Part shown: in pieces, positions 17,864 through 27,942 of the stretch
Numbering within the stretch: the first letter of the stretch is position 1
Layout of the letters: each line of letters begins with the position of its first letter
Source of the DNA: Glycomyces algeriensis
GTDB lineage: Bacteria; Actinomycetota; Actinomycetes; Mycobacteriales; Micromonosporaceae
Reading direction: 5' to 3'
Length of the DNA: 64,000 nucleotides
NCBI RefSeq assembly: GCF_027622855.1
Contig: NZ_JAPZVR010000002.1
Coordinates: forward strand, 308,605-372,604
The notes under the pieces: model-generated
Databases searched by the model: none
What the model was told of the DNA's origin: nothing
The model's input: the letters and a program-made list of their open reading frames with translations, nothing else
Made by a program: the position numbers and the translations under genes

Positions 17864-17877
17864 GCCCCAACCGCAGT

Positions 17878-17910
17878 TGTCGTACCCGCATGTCAGGGTT
17901 GATACCGGGG
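17878..17910 (+). repeat. dispersed intergenic repeat, copy B (head only)
   Basis: A second head, identical over 33 bp to copy A and in the same orientation, lies exactly 90 bp downstream, just before the 3' end of the monooxygenase gene. No tail follows. Confidence 0.9.
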
Positions 17911-17918
17911 GCGATCCT

Positions 17919-19079
17919 TCAGCGCGGCGGCTGCCAGTCCGACAGCGACGCCGCCTGGTGCTGCACCCACGAGTCGGGCACCGCCCGCAGGAGGCTCTTG
18001 GTGACGCCCCTGCCGCCGGACGCGATCGTGTGGACGCGCCGCGAGAGGCGCGCGACGCGCTTGATCCGCGCCATGCGGGCCCGGTCGTAGGAGCCGAGCG
18101 CGGCCGGTATCGACTCGGGGGTGCGGCGCAGCGCCCAGCCGAGCGTGACCGCGTCCTCCAGGGCGAGGCTCCCGCCCTGCGCGAGGATCGGCGCGACACC
18201 GTGCGCGGCGTCGCCGATCAGCACCAGGCCGCCCTGGCCCACCGCCTGGTGGAACACGGGCGGGACCGGCCAGACGTACCGGACCGGCTGCTGCGTCAGT
18301 TCCGAGGGGCGGGTGGCGGCGATGAACTTGCCCACGGGCGCGGGCCAGTCGGCGAACCACCGGTTGATGAGCTCGTGCTGGATCTGCGGCGACTCGGGCC
18401 GCATCCCGCCGGGGACCGTGGCCCACCAGCAGGCGCCGGCGTGCCCGAGGTCGCCGTAGCCGAAGCGGCGGCGGTCGGGCCCGTAGATCTCCACGGCGTC
18501 GGTGGTGCGCTCGGGGGCGCGGTGGGCGGGCACGAGCCCGCGGAAGCACACCGCCCCGGCGTCCACAGTGGGCGAACCGGGGGCGATGATGGCGCGGCTG
18601 GGCGAGTCGATGCCGTCGGCGGCGACCACGAGCTCGGCGTCCCAGCGCCGCGAGGCGTCACCGGCGGCCAGGTCGACCATGTCGATCCGGTCGACCTGCG
18701 TCGCCGGGTGCACCTGCACGTTGTCCCCCAGGCGCGACACGAGCGCCTCATAGAGCATCGCGGTGTGCACCATCACCGAGGGCGTGCCGTCGTCGGCGCC
18801 GAGCATCGCCGCCGCGAACGAGCTCGACAGGCGCTCCTCGTTGCGCAGTTCGAACCGGTCCACCGGGGTCCCGGAGGCGTCGAGCAGCGCGTCGACGCCG
18901 AGCGCGCGCAGTGCGCGCACGCCCGAAGCCCACAGGACCATCCCCAGGTTCTCGCCCTTCAGGCGCTCGCGCCGCTCCAGCAGCGCCACCTGCCAGCCCA
19001 GCCGGGACAGGACGATGGCGCTGGCGAGTCCGGCGACGCCGGCGCCGACGACTACGGCTCTTCGGTTCTGCATGCGCAC
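17919..19079 (-). CDS. FAD-dependent monooxygenase
   Basis: 386 aa aromatic-hydroxylase-type flavoprotein (FAD_binding_3). The FAD Rossmann motif is GAGVAG at 12-17. The DG motif (AADGID) and the GD motif LIGDAAHGVAP with a following QGG are present. Substrate unknown; enzymes of this class hydroxylate aromatics, quinones or polyketides. It lies 18 nt downstream of lgt on the same strand, so it may be read with lgt, though no functional link is evident. The C-terminus ends DWQPPR. Confidence 0.9.
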   Translation of the reverse strand: MRMQNRRAVVVGAGVAGLASAIVLSRLGWQVALLERRERLKGENLGMVLWASGVRALRALGVDALLDASGTPVDRFELRNEERLSSSFAAAMLGADDGTPSVMVHTAMLYEALVSRLGDNVQVHPATQVDRIDMVDLAAGDASRRWDAELVVAADGIDSPSRAIIAPGSPTVDAGAVCFRGLVPAHRAPERTTDAVEIYGPDRRRFGYGDLGHAGACWWATVPGGMRPESPQIQHELINRWFADWPAPVGKFIAATRPSELTQQPVRYVWPVPPVFHQAVGQGGLVLIGDAAHGVAPILAQGGSLALEDAVTLGWALRRTPESIPAALGSYDRARMARIKRVARLSRRVHTIASGGRGVTKSLLRAVPDSWVQHQAASLSDWQPPR

Positions 19080-19097
19080 CTGCCCGGAGGGGTTGGG

Positions 19098-20132
19098 TCA
19101 GCTGTCGTCGCGGGGCTTGCCCGCGCCGGCCGAGGGCTCCTCGGCAGTCGGCTCATCGGGGATCACGTCGTCCTCGGGCCGGTCGGGTTCGGGCTCGTCC
19201 TCCGCTTCCTGCGCGGCGGACTCGATCTCGCCCGGTTCGGTGCCCTTGGGGAGGGCGCCGTTCACGTAGCCGGCGGTCGTCGCCTCGGCGGAGTCCCAGT
19301 CCACGGTGACGCGCTCGCCGCCGTCGAGGACGAACACCTGGCGGGTGCCGCGCGCGAAGATCAGGTACGCGACGGCGAGGACGACGACGATGACGCTCAT
19401 CCACTGGTTGAGGCGCAGGCCCGCGAAGTCCTCGGCGGGGTCGATGCGCAGGCCCTCGATCCAGAACCGGCCGATGCCGTAGAGGGCGACGTAGAGGGCG
19501 ACGGCGCGCCCGGCCCCGAACTTGGCCTTGCGGTCGGCCAAGAGCACGGCGAGCGCGACCCCGACATTCCACAGCAGTTCGTACAGGAACGTGGGGTGGA
19601 ACGTGCCGTACTGCGCGTACCCGGCGACCCGGTGGTCGAAGTCGATCGAGACGGCCCACCACGTGTCGAGCGGCTTGCCGTACAGCTCCTGGTTGAACCA
19701 GTTGCCGAGGCGGCCGATGGCCTGCCCGACCGGGATGCCGGGGACGATCGCGTCGGCGGTCAGCGCGAACGGCAGCTTCAGCTGGCGGCAGCCGAGCCAC
19801 ACGCCGACCGCGCCGAGGGCGACGGCGCCGGGGATGCCGAGACCGCCCTCCCAGACGGCGAGGGCCTTCCACGGGTCGCCGTCCGGGCCGAAATAGGCGT
19901 CGGGGCTGGAGAAGACGTGGTAGAGGCGGGCGCCGACGATGCCGAACGGCACGGCCCACACGGCGAGGTCGAGCACGGCCCACTTGGGGGCGCCGCGCGA
20001 GCGCATGCGCGCCTCGGCGATCCAGCAGGCGGCGACGATGCCCGCGATGAGGCACAGCGCGTACGCGCGGATCGGGATGGGGCCGAGGTGCCAGACGGAC
20101 TCCGACGGGCTCGGGATATATGCGAGGTCCAC
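19098..20132 (-). CDS. lgt: prolipoprotein diacylglyceryl transferase
   Basis: 344 aa membrane enzyme that transfers diacylglycerol to the lipobox Cys of prolipoproteins. Seven hydrophobic helices; signature GQAIGRLGNWFNQELYG with the essential Arg; GIGRFWIEGLR near the last helix. The last ~75 residues are an acidic Glu/Pro-rich cytoplasmic tail, common in actinobacterial Lgt. It stands directly downstream of trpA as in many actinobacteria, but a hairpin separates them. Confidence 0.96.
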   Translation of the reverse strand: MDLAYIPSPSESVWHLGPIPIRAYALCLIAGIVAACWIAEARMRSRGAPKWAVLDLAVWAVPFGIVGARLYHVFSSPDAYFGPDGDPWKALAVWEGGLGIPGAVALGAVGVWLGCRQLKLPFALTADAIVPGIPVGQAIGRLGNWFNQELYGKPLDTWWAVSIDFDHRVAGYAQYGTFHPTFLYELLWNVGVALAVLLADRKAKFGAGRAVALYVALYGIGRFWIEGLRIDPAEDFAGLRLNQWMSVIVVVLAVAYLIFARGTRQVFVLDGGERVTVDWDSAEATTAGYVNGALPKGTEPGEIESAAQEAEDEPEPDRPEDDVIPDEPTAEEPSAGAGKPRDDS

Positions 20133-20249
20133 GACGAGTAAACCTATCGGTTGCGCGAGCGGGACGTGGCACGGGCCCGAGCCGGTCCCATGGCGCCGCT
20201 CCCGAAGCGGCGGTGCCGCTCTCGCATACCGCGCATTTCGGGCGGTGAA

Positions 20250-20274
20250 GCCCCGCGGGCGGTGCCCGCGGGGC
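20250..20274 (-). terminator. hairpin between trpA and lgt
   Basis: An 11-bp perfect stem (20250-20260 with 20264-20274) with a 3-base loop begins 6 nt after the trpA stop. It could end or attenuate trp transcription before lgt. No T-run follows. Confidence 0.6.
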
Positions 20275-20280
20275 CGGTCG

Positions 20281-21069
20281 CTAGCGGCGCACGCCCGCGG
20301 CGAGGTCCGCGGTGAGCTCGGCGAGCTTCTGGTGCCCCGACGGGATGTCGTCGGACTCCAGGTAGCAGTTGACGATCGCGGAGCCGACGATGACCGCGTC
20401 CCCGTACGCGCCGATCTCGGCGGCCTGGTCGCCCGAGCGGACGCCCAGCCCCACGCCGATCGGCAGGTCGGTGTGCTTGCGGGTGCGCTCCACGAGCGCG
20501 GGCGCGACCGCGGAGGTGGCGGCGCGGGCGCCGGTGACGCCCATGACCGACTGCGCGTACACGAACCCGCGGCAGGCCGCCACGGTGGAGATGATGCGCT
20601 CCTCGGTGGAGGACGGGGCGACGAGGAAGACCCGGTCGAGGTCGTGCTCGTCGGAGGCCTTGATCCACTCCCCCGCCTCGTCGGGGATGAGGTCGGGCGT
20701 GATGAGCCCGGCCCCGCCCGCGGCGGCGAAGTCGCGCGCGAAACGGTCGACGCCGTACCGCTCCACGAGGTTCCAGTAGGTCATGACGAGGATCGGGACG
20801 CGGCCGGCGACGGCCTCGGTCACCTCGAACACCTGCCTGGTCCGGAACCCGGCCGCGAGGGCCTGGTCGGCGGCCTTCTGGATCGCCGGGCCGTCCATCA
20901 CCGGGTCGGAGTACGGCAGGCCCAGCTCGATGATGTCGGCCCCGTGGTCGATCATGATGTCGACGGCCTTGATGGAGTCGGCGAGCGTCGGGTAGCCCGC
21001 GGGCAGGTAGCCCACCAGCGCGGCCCGGCCCTCGGCCTTGGTCTTCGCGAAAGCGTCAGCGGCGTGCAC
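20281..21069 (-). CDS. trpA: tryptophan synthase alpha subunit
   Basis: 262 aa TIM barrel that splits indole-3-glycerol phosphate. Catalytic E48 and D59 lie in ELGLPYSDPVMDGP. The phosphate-binding GVGLGVRS loop is present. The GTG start is 2 nt from the trpB stop, so translation is coupled and the two form the alpha2-beta2 complex. Last trp gene of the cluster. Confidence 0.97.
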   Translation of the reverse strand: MHAADAFAKTKAEGRAALVGYLPAGYPTLADSIKAVDIMIDHGADIIELGLPYSDPVMDGPAIQKAADQALAAGFRTRQVFEVTEAVAGRVPILVMTYWNLVERYGVDRFARDFAAAGGAGLITPDLIPDEAGEWIKASDEHDLDRVFLVAPSSTEERIISTVAACRGFVYAQSVMGVTGARAATSAVAPALVERTRKHTDLPIGVGLGVRSGDQAAEIGAYGDAVIVGSAIVNCYLESDDIPSGHQKLAELTADLAAGVRR

Positions 21070-21071
21070 GG

Positions 21072-22280
21072 CTACGCCCCCCTCTTCTCAGGGGCGCCTG
21101 CGAAGCCGAAGTACTCGACGACGTTGCCCATGTCCTTGTCGCCGCGCCCGGAGAGGTTCACCAGGACGCGCGCGCCGGGCTTGAGGCCCTTGGCGAGGCG
21201 CAGCGCCCCGGCCAGGCCGTGCGCGGACTCGATCGCGCAGATGATGCCCTCGGTGCGCGCCAGCTTCTCCAGGGCCGCCATGGCCTCCGCGTCGTCCACG
21301 GGCTCATAGGCGGCGCGGCCGGTGGCCGCGAGGTGCGCGTGCTCGGGGCCGACGCCCGGGTAGTCCAGGCCGGCGGAGATCGAGTGCGACTCGATGGTCT
21401 GCCCGTCCTCGTCCTGCAGGACGAACGTGCGGGCGCCGTGGAGGACGCCGACCTGCCCGGCGGTGATCGTCGCGGCGTGGCGGCCGGTGTCGTACCCGTC
21501 GCCGCCCGCCTCGAACCCGAAGAGCTTCACGTCGGCGTCGTCGAGGAACGCGGTGAAGATCCCCATCGCGTTCGAGCCGCCGCCGACGCACGCGGCGACG
21601 ACGTCCGGCAGGGCGCCGGTGCGCTCGAGGAACTGGGCGCGGGCCTCGTCGCCGATGCCGCGGCAGTAGTCGCGCACGAGCTGCGGGAACGGGGCGGGGC
21701 CGCCGACCGAGCCGATCAGGTAGTGCGTGTGGTCCACGGAGGCGACCCACTCGCGCAGGGCCTCGTTCATGGCGTCCTTCAGCGTGCGCGAACCGGTCGT
21801 GACGGGCACGACCTCGGCGCCGAGGAGCCGCATGCGGGCGACGTTCAGCGCCTGGCGGCGCGTGTCCTCCTCGCCCATGTACACGGTGCACTCGAGCCCG
21901 AAGTAGGCCGCGGCGGTCGCCGAGGCGACCCCGTGCTGACCCGCGCCGGTCTCGGCGATGATCCGGGTCTTGCCCATGCGCTTGGTCAGCAGGGCCTGCC
22001 CGAGCACGTTGCGGATCTTGTGCGCGCCCGTGTGGTTGAGGTCCTCGCGCTTGAGCCAGACCTCGACCCCGGCCTCCTCGGAGAGCCGCTCGGCGAAGTA
22101 CAGCGGGGACGGCAGGTTGCCGTACTCGCGGCCGAGCTTCTCGAGTTCGGCGGTGAACGCGGGGTCGGCGAGCGCGGCCGTGTGGGCGGCCTCGAGCTCG
22201 TCGAGCGCGGCGATGAGCGCCTCGGGGACGAAGCGGCCCCCGAATTCGCCCCAGTGGCCGCTGGCATCTGGATTAGGCAC
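21072..22280 (-). CDS. trpB: tryptophan synthase beta subunit
   Basis: 402 aa PLP enzyme joining indole and serine. The PLP lysine is K88 in HTGAHKIRN; the GGGSNAMG phosphate loop is present. The start is set at the GTG at 22280 (reads [14 protein letters not shown]), which has GGGGAG nine bases upstream; the frame is open 20 codons further upstream through a low-complexity RARARAR stretch that is unlikely to be translated. It lies 81 nt downstream of trpC. Confidence 0.96.
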   Translation of the reverse strand: MPNPDASGHWGEFGGRFVPEALIAALDELEAAHTAALADPAFTAELEKLGREYGNLPSPLYFAERLSEEAGVEVWLKREDLNHTGAHKIRNVLGQALLTKRMGKTRIIAETGAGQHGVASATAAAYFGLECTVYMGEEDTRRQALNVARMRLLGAEVVPVTTGSRTLKDAMNEALREWVASVDHTHYLIGSVGGPAPFPQLVRDYCRGIGDEARAQFLERTGALPDVVAACVGGGSNAMGIFTAFLDDADVKLFGFEAGGDGYDTGRHAATITAGQVGVLHGARTFVLQDEDGQTIESHSISAGLDYPGVGPEHAHLAATGRAAYEPVDDAEAMAALEKLARTEGIICAIESAHGLAGALRLAKGLKPGARVLVNLSGRGDKDMGNVVEYFGFAGAPEKRGA

Positions 22281-22361
22281 GGTGTCTCGCTCCCCTTCGC
22301 AACTCGCTGCCCGGGCGCGCGCACGCGCGCACAGGCTCACCTGTGTGTTCGTCCGCGACCG

Positions 22362-23168
22362 CTAGCTCGGGCGCGGCGTTGCCGGGTGGGACCCGGCGGT
22401 GACCAGCTCGGCGACGGCGTCGCGCGGGCTCTTCGTCTTGACGACGCCCTCGCCGACGAGCACGGCGTCCGCGCCGGCGCTGGCGTAGCGGATGAGGTCG
22501 CGGGTGCCCCTGACGCCCGATTCCGCGACTTTGACGACGTCGCGGGGCAGGCCGGGGGCGATGCGCTCGAAGACCGAGCGGTCCACGTCGAGCGTAGTCA
22601 GGTCGCGGGCGTTGACGCCAATGACTTTCGCGCCGGCGCGCAGGGCGCGGTCGGCCTCGTACTCGGTGTGGACTTCGACGAGGGCGGTCATGCCGAGGCC
22701 TTCGATGCGCTCGTGGAGCGAGACGAGGGTGTCCTGGTCGAGGGCGGCGACGATGAGGAGCACGAGGTCGGCGCCGTGGGCGCGGGCTTCGAGCACCTGG
22801 TAGGGGGAGACCACGAAGTCCTTGCGGAGCACCGGGATCTGGACCTTGGCGCGGACGGCGTCGAGGTCGTCGAGGCTGCCCTTGAAGTAGTGCTGCTCGG
22901 TGAGGACCGAGATGACGGCGGCGCCGCCCGCGGCGTACTCGGCGGCGAGCACGGCCGGGTCGGGGATGTCGGCGAGGGCGCCTTTGGAGGGGGAGGCCCG
23001 CTTGACCTCGGCGATGACGCTGACGCCGCCGCCGGAGAGCGCGGCGTACCCGTCGAGCGCGGGGCGGGCGGCCTCGGCGCGTTCGCGGATCTTCTCGATG
23101 GGGATCGCGGTCTGGCGCCGTTCGAGATCGGCGCGGACTTCGGTGATGATCTGCTCCAGCACGTTCAC
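22362..23168 (-). CDS. trpC: indole-3-glycerol phosphate synthase
   Basis: 268 aa. Closes CdRP to indole-3-glycerol phosphate. Conserved [32 protein letters not shown] and VAESGV motifs of the barrel are present. The GTG start directly follows the stop of the membrane-protein gene. It is monofunctional, with no fused TrpF, as usual in actinobacteria. Confidence 0.97.
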   Translation of the reverse strand: MNVLEQIITEVRADLERRQTAIPIEKIRERAEAARPALDGYAALSGGGVSVIAEVKRASPSKGALADIPDPAVLAAEYAAGGAAVISVLTEQHYFKGSLDDLDAVRAKVQIPVLRKDFVVSPYQVLEARAHGADLVLLIVAALDQDTLVSLHERIEGLGMTALVEVHTEYEADRALRAGAKVIGVNARDLTTLDVDRSVFERIAPGLPRDVVKVAESGVRGTRDLIRYASAGADAVLVGEGVVKTKSPRDAVAELVTAGSHPATPRPS

Positions 23169-23783
23169 CTAAGATCGTCCCTTCTCCTGCGCCGATGCCG
23201 TGATATTAGGCGACGAGGGGTCCTCGCCGGAGTCGAGGGCGTTCCACAGGGACACCGGGTCCTCTGCTATGGCGGACGCCTTGTCGGGGGCCGCTTCGTA
23301 GCGGTCGCTGCTGTCGGGCCAGGCGCCGGCGCGCGCGGTGGTGGCGGCCCCGGCGAACGCGAGGACGAGCGCGGCCGCGCCCATGGCGATCGGCCAGGGC
23401 CCGGCGTCGAGGTTGAGGGCGCCGCCGAGGGCGGTCGCGAGGCCGGCGAGGGCGGCGACGACGCCGAGGACGCGGCGGGCGCGGTTGCCGGTGGCGAGCA
23501 TCGCCAGGAAGGCGGCGCCGCCGGCGAGGGCGCACGGCAGGGCCCAGGAGGCGAGGTCGGTGCCGGCCTGGGCGGTGGTGGCGGTGATCCCGGCGTGGCC
23601 GGTCTCGTTGGTCGCGGTCCAGTCGCGGGAGGCGGCGAGCGCGCTGAAGGCGGCCGCGAGGATCCCGGCGAGGAGCACGCGAGTGCGTTCGGCGGCGCGC
23701 TTGTCGGCGGGACTGGTCTCGGCGGTGCCCTGATCGGCGGCGCCGTCTCCTGCAGCGGTGTCGCCGCTGGTCGGTTCGCTCAT
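23169..23783 (-). CDS. TIGR02234-type Trp-operon membrane protein
   Basis: 204 aa. A disordered N-terminus of about 30 residues is followed by four hydrophobic helices (roughly 35-55, 78-97, 105-125, 130-150) and a polar tail. It matches the small membrane protein regularly found between trpE and trpC in actinobacteria. The ATG at 23783 overlaps the hisI stop by 4 nt (ATGA) and its stop abuts trpC. Function unknown; a role in tryptophan transport or biosynthesis is only inferred from position. Confidence 0.85.
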   Translation of the reverse strand: MSEPTSGDTAAGDGAADQGTAETSPADKRAAERTRVLLAGILAAAFSALAASRDWTATNETGHAGITATTAQAGTDLASWALPCALAGGAAFLAMLATGNRARRVLGVVAALAGLATALGGALNLDAGPWPIAMGAAALVLAFAGAATTARAGAWPDSSDRYEAAPDKASAIAEDPVSLWNALDSGEDPSSPNITASAQEKGRS

Positions 23784-24124
23784 GCGATCTCCCTTCCGGT
23801 GAAGCAGGTGCGGGTGCCGGTGTGGCAGGCGGGGCCGGTCTGGTCCACCTGCAGCAGGACGGTGTCGCCGTCGCAGTCGACCGCGACCGAGACGACCGCC
23901 TGGTGGTGGCCGGAGGTCTCGCCCTTGACCCAGTACTCGCCGCGGCTGCGCGACCAGTAGGTGGCCTTGCGGGTGGCGACGGTGCGCCGCAGCGCCTCGG
24001 CGTCCATCCACGCGAGCATGAGGACCTCGCCCGTGTCGTGCTGCTGCGCGATGGCGGGGACGAGCCCGTCGGCGTTGAACGTGAGGTTCGCGATCACGTC
24101 GTCGCTGGTCTGTCCTGCTTCCAC
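23780..24124 (-). CDS. hisI: phosphoribosyl-AMP cyclohydrolase
   Basis: 114 aa zinc enzyme of histidine synthesis. Metal cysteines C84 (VDCDGD), C100 (GPACHTG) and C107 (RTCF) are present. The GTG at 24124 is chosen because it gives the usual length and starts shortly before [12 protein letters not shown]; an upstream frame to 24205 would overlap the divergent gene. It is separated from hisF by 10.7 kb. trpE, normally next downstream, is missing. Confidence 0.94.
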   Translation of the reverse strand: MEAGQTSDDVIANLTFNADGLVPAIAQQHDTGEVLMLAWMDAEALRRTVATRKATYWSRSRGEYWVKGETSGHHQAVVSVAVDCDGDTVLLQVDQTGPACHTGTRTCFTGREIA

Positions 24125-24203
24125 GTCTACCGATTGTGATCGCACCCCTGCGGGGTCCGCCACCCGGCCCCGGTCGGGAGTGCATCGTGGGATTCTCGGG
24201 GGC

Positions 24204-24929
24204 ATGGAGCGCCCTTATGTGATCGTTTCGGCCGCGATGAGCATCGACGGCTTTCTCGACGACGTCTCGCCGGAGCGGCTGATGCTGTCGAACGCGGCGG
24301 ACTTCGACCGGGTGGACGCGGTGCGCGCGAGCGTCGACGCGATCGCGGTCGGGGCCGGGACGGTGCGCGCGGACGACCCGCGGCTGCTGGTGCGGTCGGC
24401 GGAGCGCCGCGAGGAGCGGTTGGCGGGCGGGAGGCCGGCGACGCCGCTGCGGGCCGTGATCTCGCCGTCGGGCCGGCTGGAGCCGGGCGCGAGGCTCTTC
24501 AACCGGGACGCGGACGACGCCGCCGGGCCGGTGGTGGTGTACACGAGCACCGAGGGGGCCCGGACGTTCCCGCTCGGGCCGGACGCGGACGAGTTCGGGC
24601 CCGCGACGTGGCCGGAGGGCTCGGCCCACCCCGAGGTGGTGGCGGTCGGCGAGAACGCCGTGGCGCCTCTCGCGGTCCTGGAGGACCTGGCCCGGCGCGG
24701 CATCGGGCGGGTCCTGGTGGAGGGCGGCGGGATCGTGCACACCGCGTTCATGTCGGCCGACCTCGTCGACGAGGTGCACTTGGTGGTCGCGCCGTTCCTG
24801 CTGGGAAGCGCGGGCGGGCCCCGCTTCGTGCACGCCGCGGCGTTCCCGCAGTCGCCCGACCGCCCCCTGAAACTGGTCGAGGCGCGCGCGATCGGCGAGG
24901 TCGCGCTGCTGGTCTACCGGCGGGACTGA
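24204..24929 (+). CDS. RibD C-terminal-domain reductase
   Basis: 241 aa. A stand-alone dihydrofolate-reductase-like RibD_C domain: N-terminal [22 protein letters not shown] at about residues 50-60, and [14 protein letters not shown] near the C-terminus. In riboflavin synthesis this fold reduces the pyrimidinone intermediate with NADPH. Stand-alone copies may do that or reduce other substrates such as folates. Divergent from hisI with an 79-nt gap. No rib genes nearby, so function is open. Confidence 0.82.
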   Translation: MERPYVIVSAAMSIDGFLDDVSPERLMLSNAADFDRVDAVRASVDAIAVGAGTVRADDPRLLVRSAERREERLAGGRPATPLRAVISPSGRLEPGARLFNRDADDAAGPVVVYTSTEGARTFPLGPDADEFGPATWPEGSAHPEVVAVGENAVAPLAVLEDLARRGIGRVLVEGGGIVHTAFMSADLVDEVHLVVAPFLLGSAGGPRFVHAAAFPQSPDRPLKLVEARAIGEVALLVYRRD

Positions 24930-25151
24930 CTGCACAGCTGATCCAGCAGTGGGCGTGCTTCACCGGAACGACTGATCTACCTGCGCTGCTGATCTACCCG
25001 TACGACTGATCTGCCTATACGACAGTGCGGCGCGGCGCGCTGTCGTACCTGTACGACGGTGCGGCGCGGCGTCGCCGAATCGGACGGACACGCGCGTTTC
25101 GTCACTTATGGTGACTGAAGCGCCACTCCACCGACGAACGGAGCCCGTCCG

Positions 25152-26900
25152 ATGGCAACGACCGCGACGCCGCCCACCGACCCCGGGGAGACCCCGCCGC
25201 CCGCCGTGCCCATCGAGGCGGAGGAGCGCCAGACGACCTACCCGGTCGACCGGCCGGTGTTCTGGATCAGCGCCGTCGTCATCCTCGCCGTGATCGTCTT
25301 CGGAGCGGTCTACCCCGACCAGTTCGAGACCGGCTCGACCGCCGCGCTCAATTGGGTCATCGTCAACTTCGCGTGGCTGTTCATCATCGCCGGCAACATC
25401 TTCGTGGTCCTCGCCATCTACATCGCCGCCAGCCGTTTCGGCGCCATCAAGCTCGCCGCGAGCGCGGACGAGGAGCCCGAGTTCGGGACCCTCCCGTGGA
25501 TCTCCATGATGTTCGCCGCCGGCATGGGCATCGGCCTCATGTTCTACGGCGTCGCCGAGCCCCTGGCTCACTACTTCGAGGCGCCCCCGCCGCTCGAGCT
25601 CAACCCGGCGTCCCCCTTCTACAACGACCAGCTCACCGAAGGCGCCCTCGTCTACTCGTTCTTCCACTGGGGACTGCACCCGTGGGCGATCTACGCCGTC
25701 GCCGGCCTCGCCCTCGCGTACTCCACGTTCCGGAAGCAGCGCGGCAACAACATGAGCGACGCGTTCGCGCCCCTCACCGCCGGGAAGCGCTGGGGGCCCA
25801 TGACCGGCAAGGCCATCGACCTGCTCGCCGTGTTCGCAACCGTGTTCGGCACCGCCGCCAGCCTCGGGCTCGGCGCCCTCCAGGTCGCGGTGGGCCTCGA
25901 GATCGTGGTCGGCGTCCCCGAGTCGACCCAGCTCGAACTGGTCGTCATCATCGCGCTCACCGCAGCGTTCGTCGCCTCGGCGTTCTCCGGCGTCCACCGC
26001 GGCGTCAAATGGCTCTCCACCACGAACGTCGTCCTCGCCCTGTTCCTCATCGTGTTCGTGTTCTTCGCCGGCCCGACCCTCTTCATCCTCGACGCGTGGC
26101 CCAACGCCATCGGCGGCTACCTCTCCGAGCTCGCCGGCATCTCCAGCGCCACCGGCGCGTTCGGCGGCGGCGAATGGCTGGGCACCTGGACGATCTTCTA
26201 CTGGGCGTGGTGGCTGTCGTGGGCGCCCTTCGTGGGCACCTTCATCGCCCGCATCTCCCGCGGCCGCACCATCCGCCAGTTCATCGTCGGCGTCCTCCTC
26301 ATCCCCTCGGCCGCGTCCACGCTGTGGTTCGCGATCCTCGGCGGCACCGCCCTGTGGCAGCAGAACCACGGCGAGGACTTCAGCGACGCCGTCGCCCTGG
26401 GCGAGGAGTACTCCCTGTTCGCGCTCCTGGAGTCGCTCCCGCTGTACAGCCTGCTCTCGGGGCTGTCGATGGTGCTCGTCGCCATCTACTTCGTCACCGG
26501 CGCCGACTCGGCCTCGCTCGTGCTCGGCTCGCTCTCCAGCCACGGGTCCCTCGCCCCGAAGAAGCCGCTCGTCGTGTTCTGGGGCGCGACCATCGGCGCC
26601 GTCGCGGCCGTGCTCCTGCTCTCGGGCGGGCTTCAGGGCCTCAAGAACGCGACGATCATCGTCGCGCTCCCGTTCGTCATCGTCATGCTCCTCCTCTGCG
26701 TCTCGCTCATGAAGGAGCTCGCCACCGACCCCGCCGGGCACCCGCTGCGGCACCAGCTGCGGCACAAGGGGTTCCGGGACGCGATCCGCAAACTCGTCGG
26801 CGAAGAGGTCGACTCCCGCACCGCGAACCCCAACAAGTGGAGCCGCGGGCGCGTGCGCTTCGGGGTCGGCAACGGCAAGCGCGGCGGCACAGAGGAGTAG
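25152..26900 (+). CDS. BCCT-family betaine/choline/carnitine transporter
   Basis: 582 aa secondary transporter for trimethylammonium osmolytes. Twelve predicted helices. The substrate/Na+ site GMGIGLMFYGVAEPLAHY and the Trp-rich segment WAWWLSWAPFVG followed by FIARISRGRTIR are the family signatures; GMGIG favours Na+-coupled betaine-type uptake. The C-terminal tail of about 60 residues is charged and could be an osmosensory domain as in BetP. A 222-nt upstream spacer holds short direct repeats (GTGCGGCGCGGCG twice). Monocistronic. Confidence 0.94.
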   Translation: MATTATPPTDPGETPPPAVPIEAEERQTTYPVDRPVFWISAVVILAVIVFGAVYPDQFETGSTAALNWVIVNFAWLFIIAGNIFVVLAIYIAASRFGAIKLAASADEEPEFGTLPWISMMFAAGMGIGLMFYGVAEPLAHYFEAPPPLELNPASPFYNDQLTEGALVYSFFHWGLHPWAIYAVAGLALAYSTFRKQRGNNMSDAFAPLTAGKRWGPMTGKAIDLLAVFATVFGTAASLGLGALQVAVGLEIVVGVPESTQLELVVIIALTAAFVASAFSGVHRGVKWLSTTNVVLALFLIVFVFFAGPTLFILDAWPNAIGGYLSELAGISSATGAFGGGEWLGTWTIFYWAWWLSWAPFVGTFIARISRGRTIRQFIVGVLLIPSAASTLWFAILGGTALWQQNHGEDFSDAVALGEEYSLFALLESLPLYSLLSGLSMVLVAIYFVTGADSASLVLGSLSSHGSLAPKKPLVVFWGATIGAVAAVLLLSGGLQGLKNATIIVALPFVIVMLLLCVSLMKELATDPAGHPLRHQLRHKGFRDAIRKLVGEEVDSRTANPNKWSRGRVRFGVGNGKRGGTEE

Positions 26901-26954
26901 GCGGCGCCGGGCGCTGCTATTTTATGGGGTGACCCTGCGGCGGAAGGAAACCCC

Positions 26955-27917
26955 ATGAAGGCGATCGTGGTCGAGCAGACCGGCGGGCCGGGCGTCATGC
27001 GAGTCCTGGAAGGCGAGGACCCGGGCCCCCGCCCCGGCCAGATCGCCGTCAAGGTCGCCGCCGCCGGCGTCAACTTCATCGACGTCTACCACCGCACCGG
27101 CGCCTACGGCCTCCCGCTGCCGTTCACACCCGGCCTCGAAGGCGGCGGGTACGTCGCGGCCGTCGGCGCCGGCGTCACCGGCTTCGACGTCGGCGACGAA
27201 GTCGCCTGGAAGAGCGTCCCCGGGTCCTACGCGGACCTCGTCGTCGGCGACGCCGACCAGTTCGTGCTCGTCCCAGAGAAAGTGGCGGTCGAGACCGCCG
27301 CGGCCGTCATGCTCCAGGGCCTCACCGCGCACTACCTGTGCAACACCGTCCACCCCGTGCAGGAGGGCGACACCGTCATCGTGCACGCCGCCGCCGGCGG
27401 CATGGGCCTCCTCCTCACCCAGATGGTCAAGTCCAAGGGCGGCAAGGTCATCGGCACCGTCTCCACCGACGCGAAGGCCGAACTCGCCCGCCAGAACGGC
27501 GCCGACCACGTCATGCGCTACGAGGGCTTCGGCGCCAAGGCCCGCGAGCTCACCGGCGGCGAAGGCGTCGCGGCCGTCTACGACGGCGTCGGCAAGACCA
27601 CCTTCGCCGAAGGGCTCACCGCACTGCGCCGCCGCGGCGTCATGGCGCTCTTCGGCCAGGCCAGCGGCCCCGTCCCGCCCGTGGACCCGCAGGACCTCCA
27701 CCGCGGCGGCTCGCTCGTCCTCACCCGGCCCACCCTCCACGACTTCACCGCGACCCGCGAGGAGTTCCTCTGGCGCGCGAACGAGGTCTTCCAGATGATC
27801 GAGGACGACGACCTGCTCGTGCGCGTCGGCGAGACCTTCCGCCTCGAAGAGGCCCCCGAAGCCCACCAGGCCCTCGAAGCCCGCAAGACCACCGGGAAGC
27901 TCCTCCTCATCCCTTAG
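26955..27917 (+). CDS. quinone oxidoreductase (zeta-crystallin-like)
   Basis: 320 aa medium-chain dehydrogenase/reductase without zinc ligands. N-terminal GVNFIDVYHRTGAYG block, the signature HAAAGGMGLLLTQ nucleotide loop near residues 145-160, and the QASGPVPP region are those of NADPH:quinone reductases. GGAAGGAAA ribosome site upstream. It is convergent with the GlxA-type regulator gene. Confidence 0.92.
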   Translation: MKAIVVEQTGGPGVMRVLEGEDPGPRPGQIAVKVAAAGVNFIDVYHRTGAYGLPLPFTPGLEGGGYVAAVGAGVTGFDVGDEVAWKSVPGSYADLVVGDADQFVLVPEKVAVETAAAVMLQGLTAHYLCNTVHPVQEGDTVIVHAAAGGMGLLLTQMVKSKGGKVIGTVSTDAKAELARQNGADHVMRYEGFGAKARELTGGEGVAAVYDGVGKTTFAEGLTALRRRGVMALFGQASGPVPPVDPQDLHRGGSLVLTRPTLHDFTATREEFLWRANEVFQMIEDDDLLVRVGETFRLEEAPEAHQALEARKTTGKLLLIP

Positions 27918-27942
27918 CGCCACTCCACATCACGCACGCACG

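Noticed and set aside
24960-26765. 601-codon minus-strand frame across the BCCT gene
   Set aside because: It is Glu/Asp/Arg-rich antisense reading of a clear transporter gene and has no domain.
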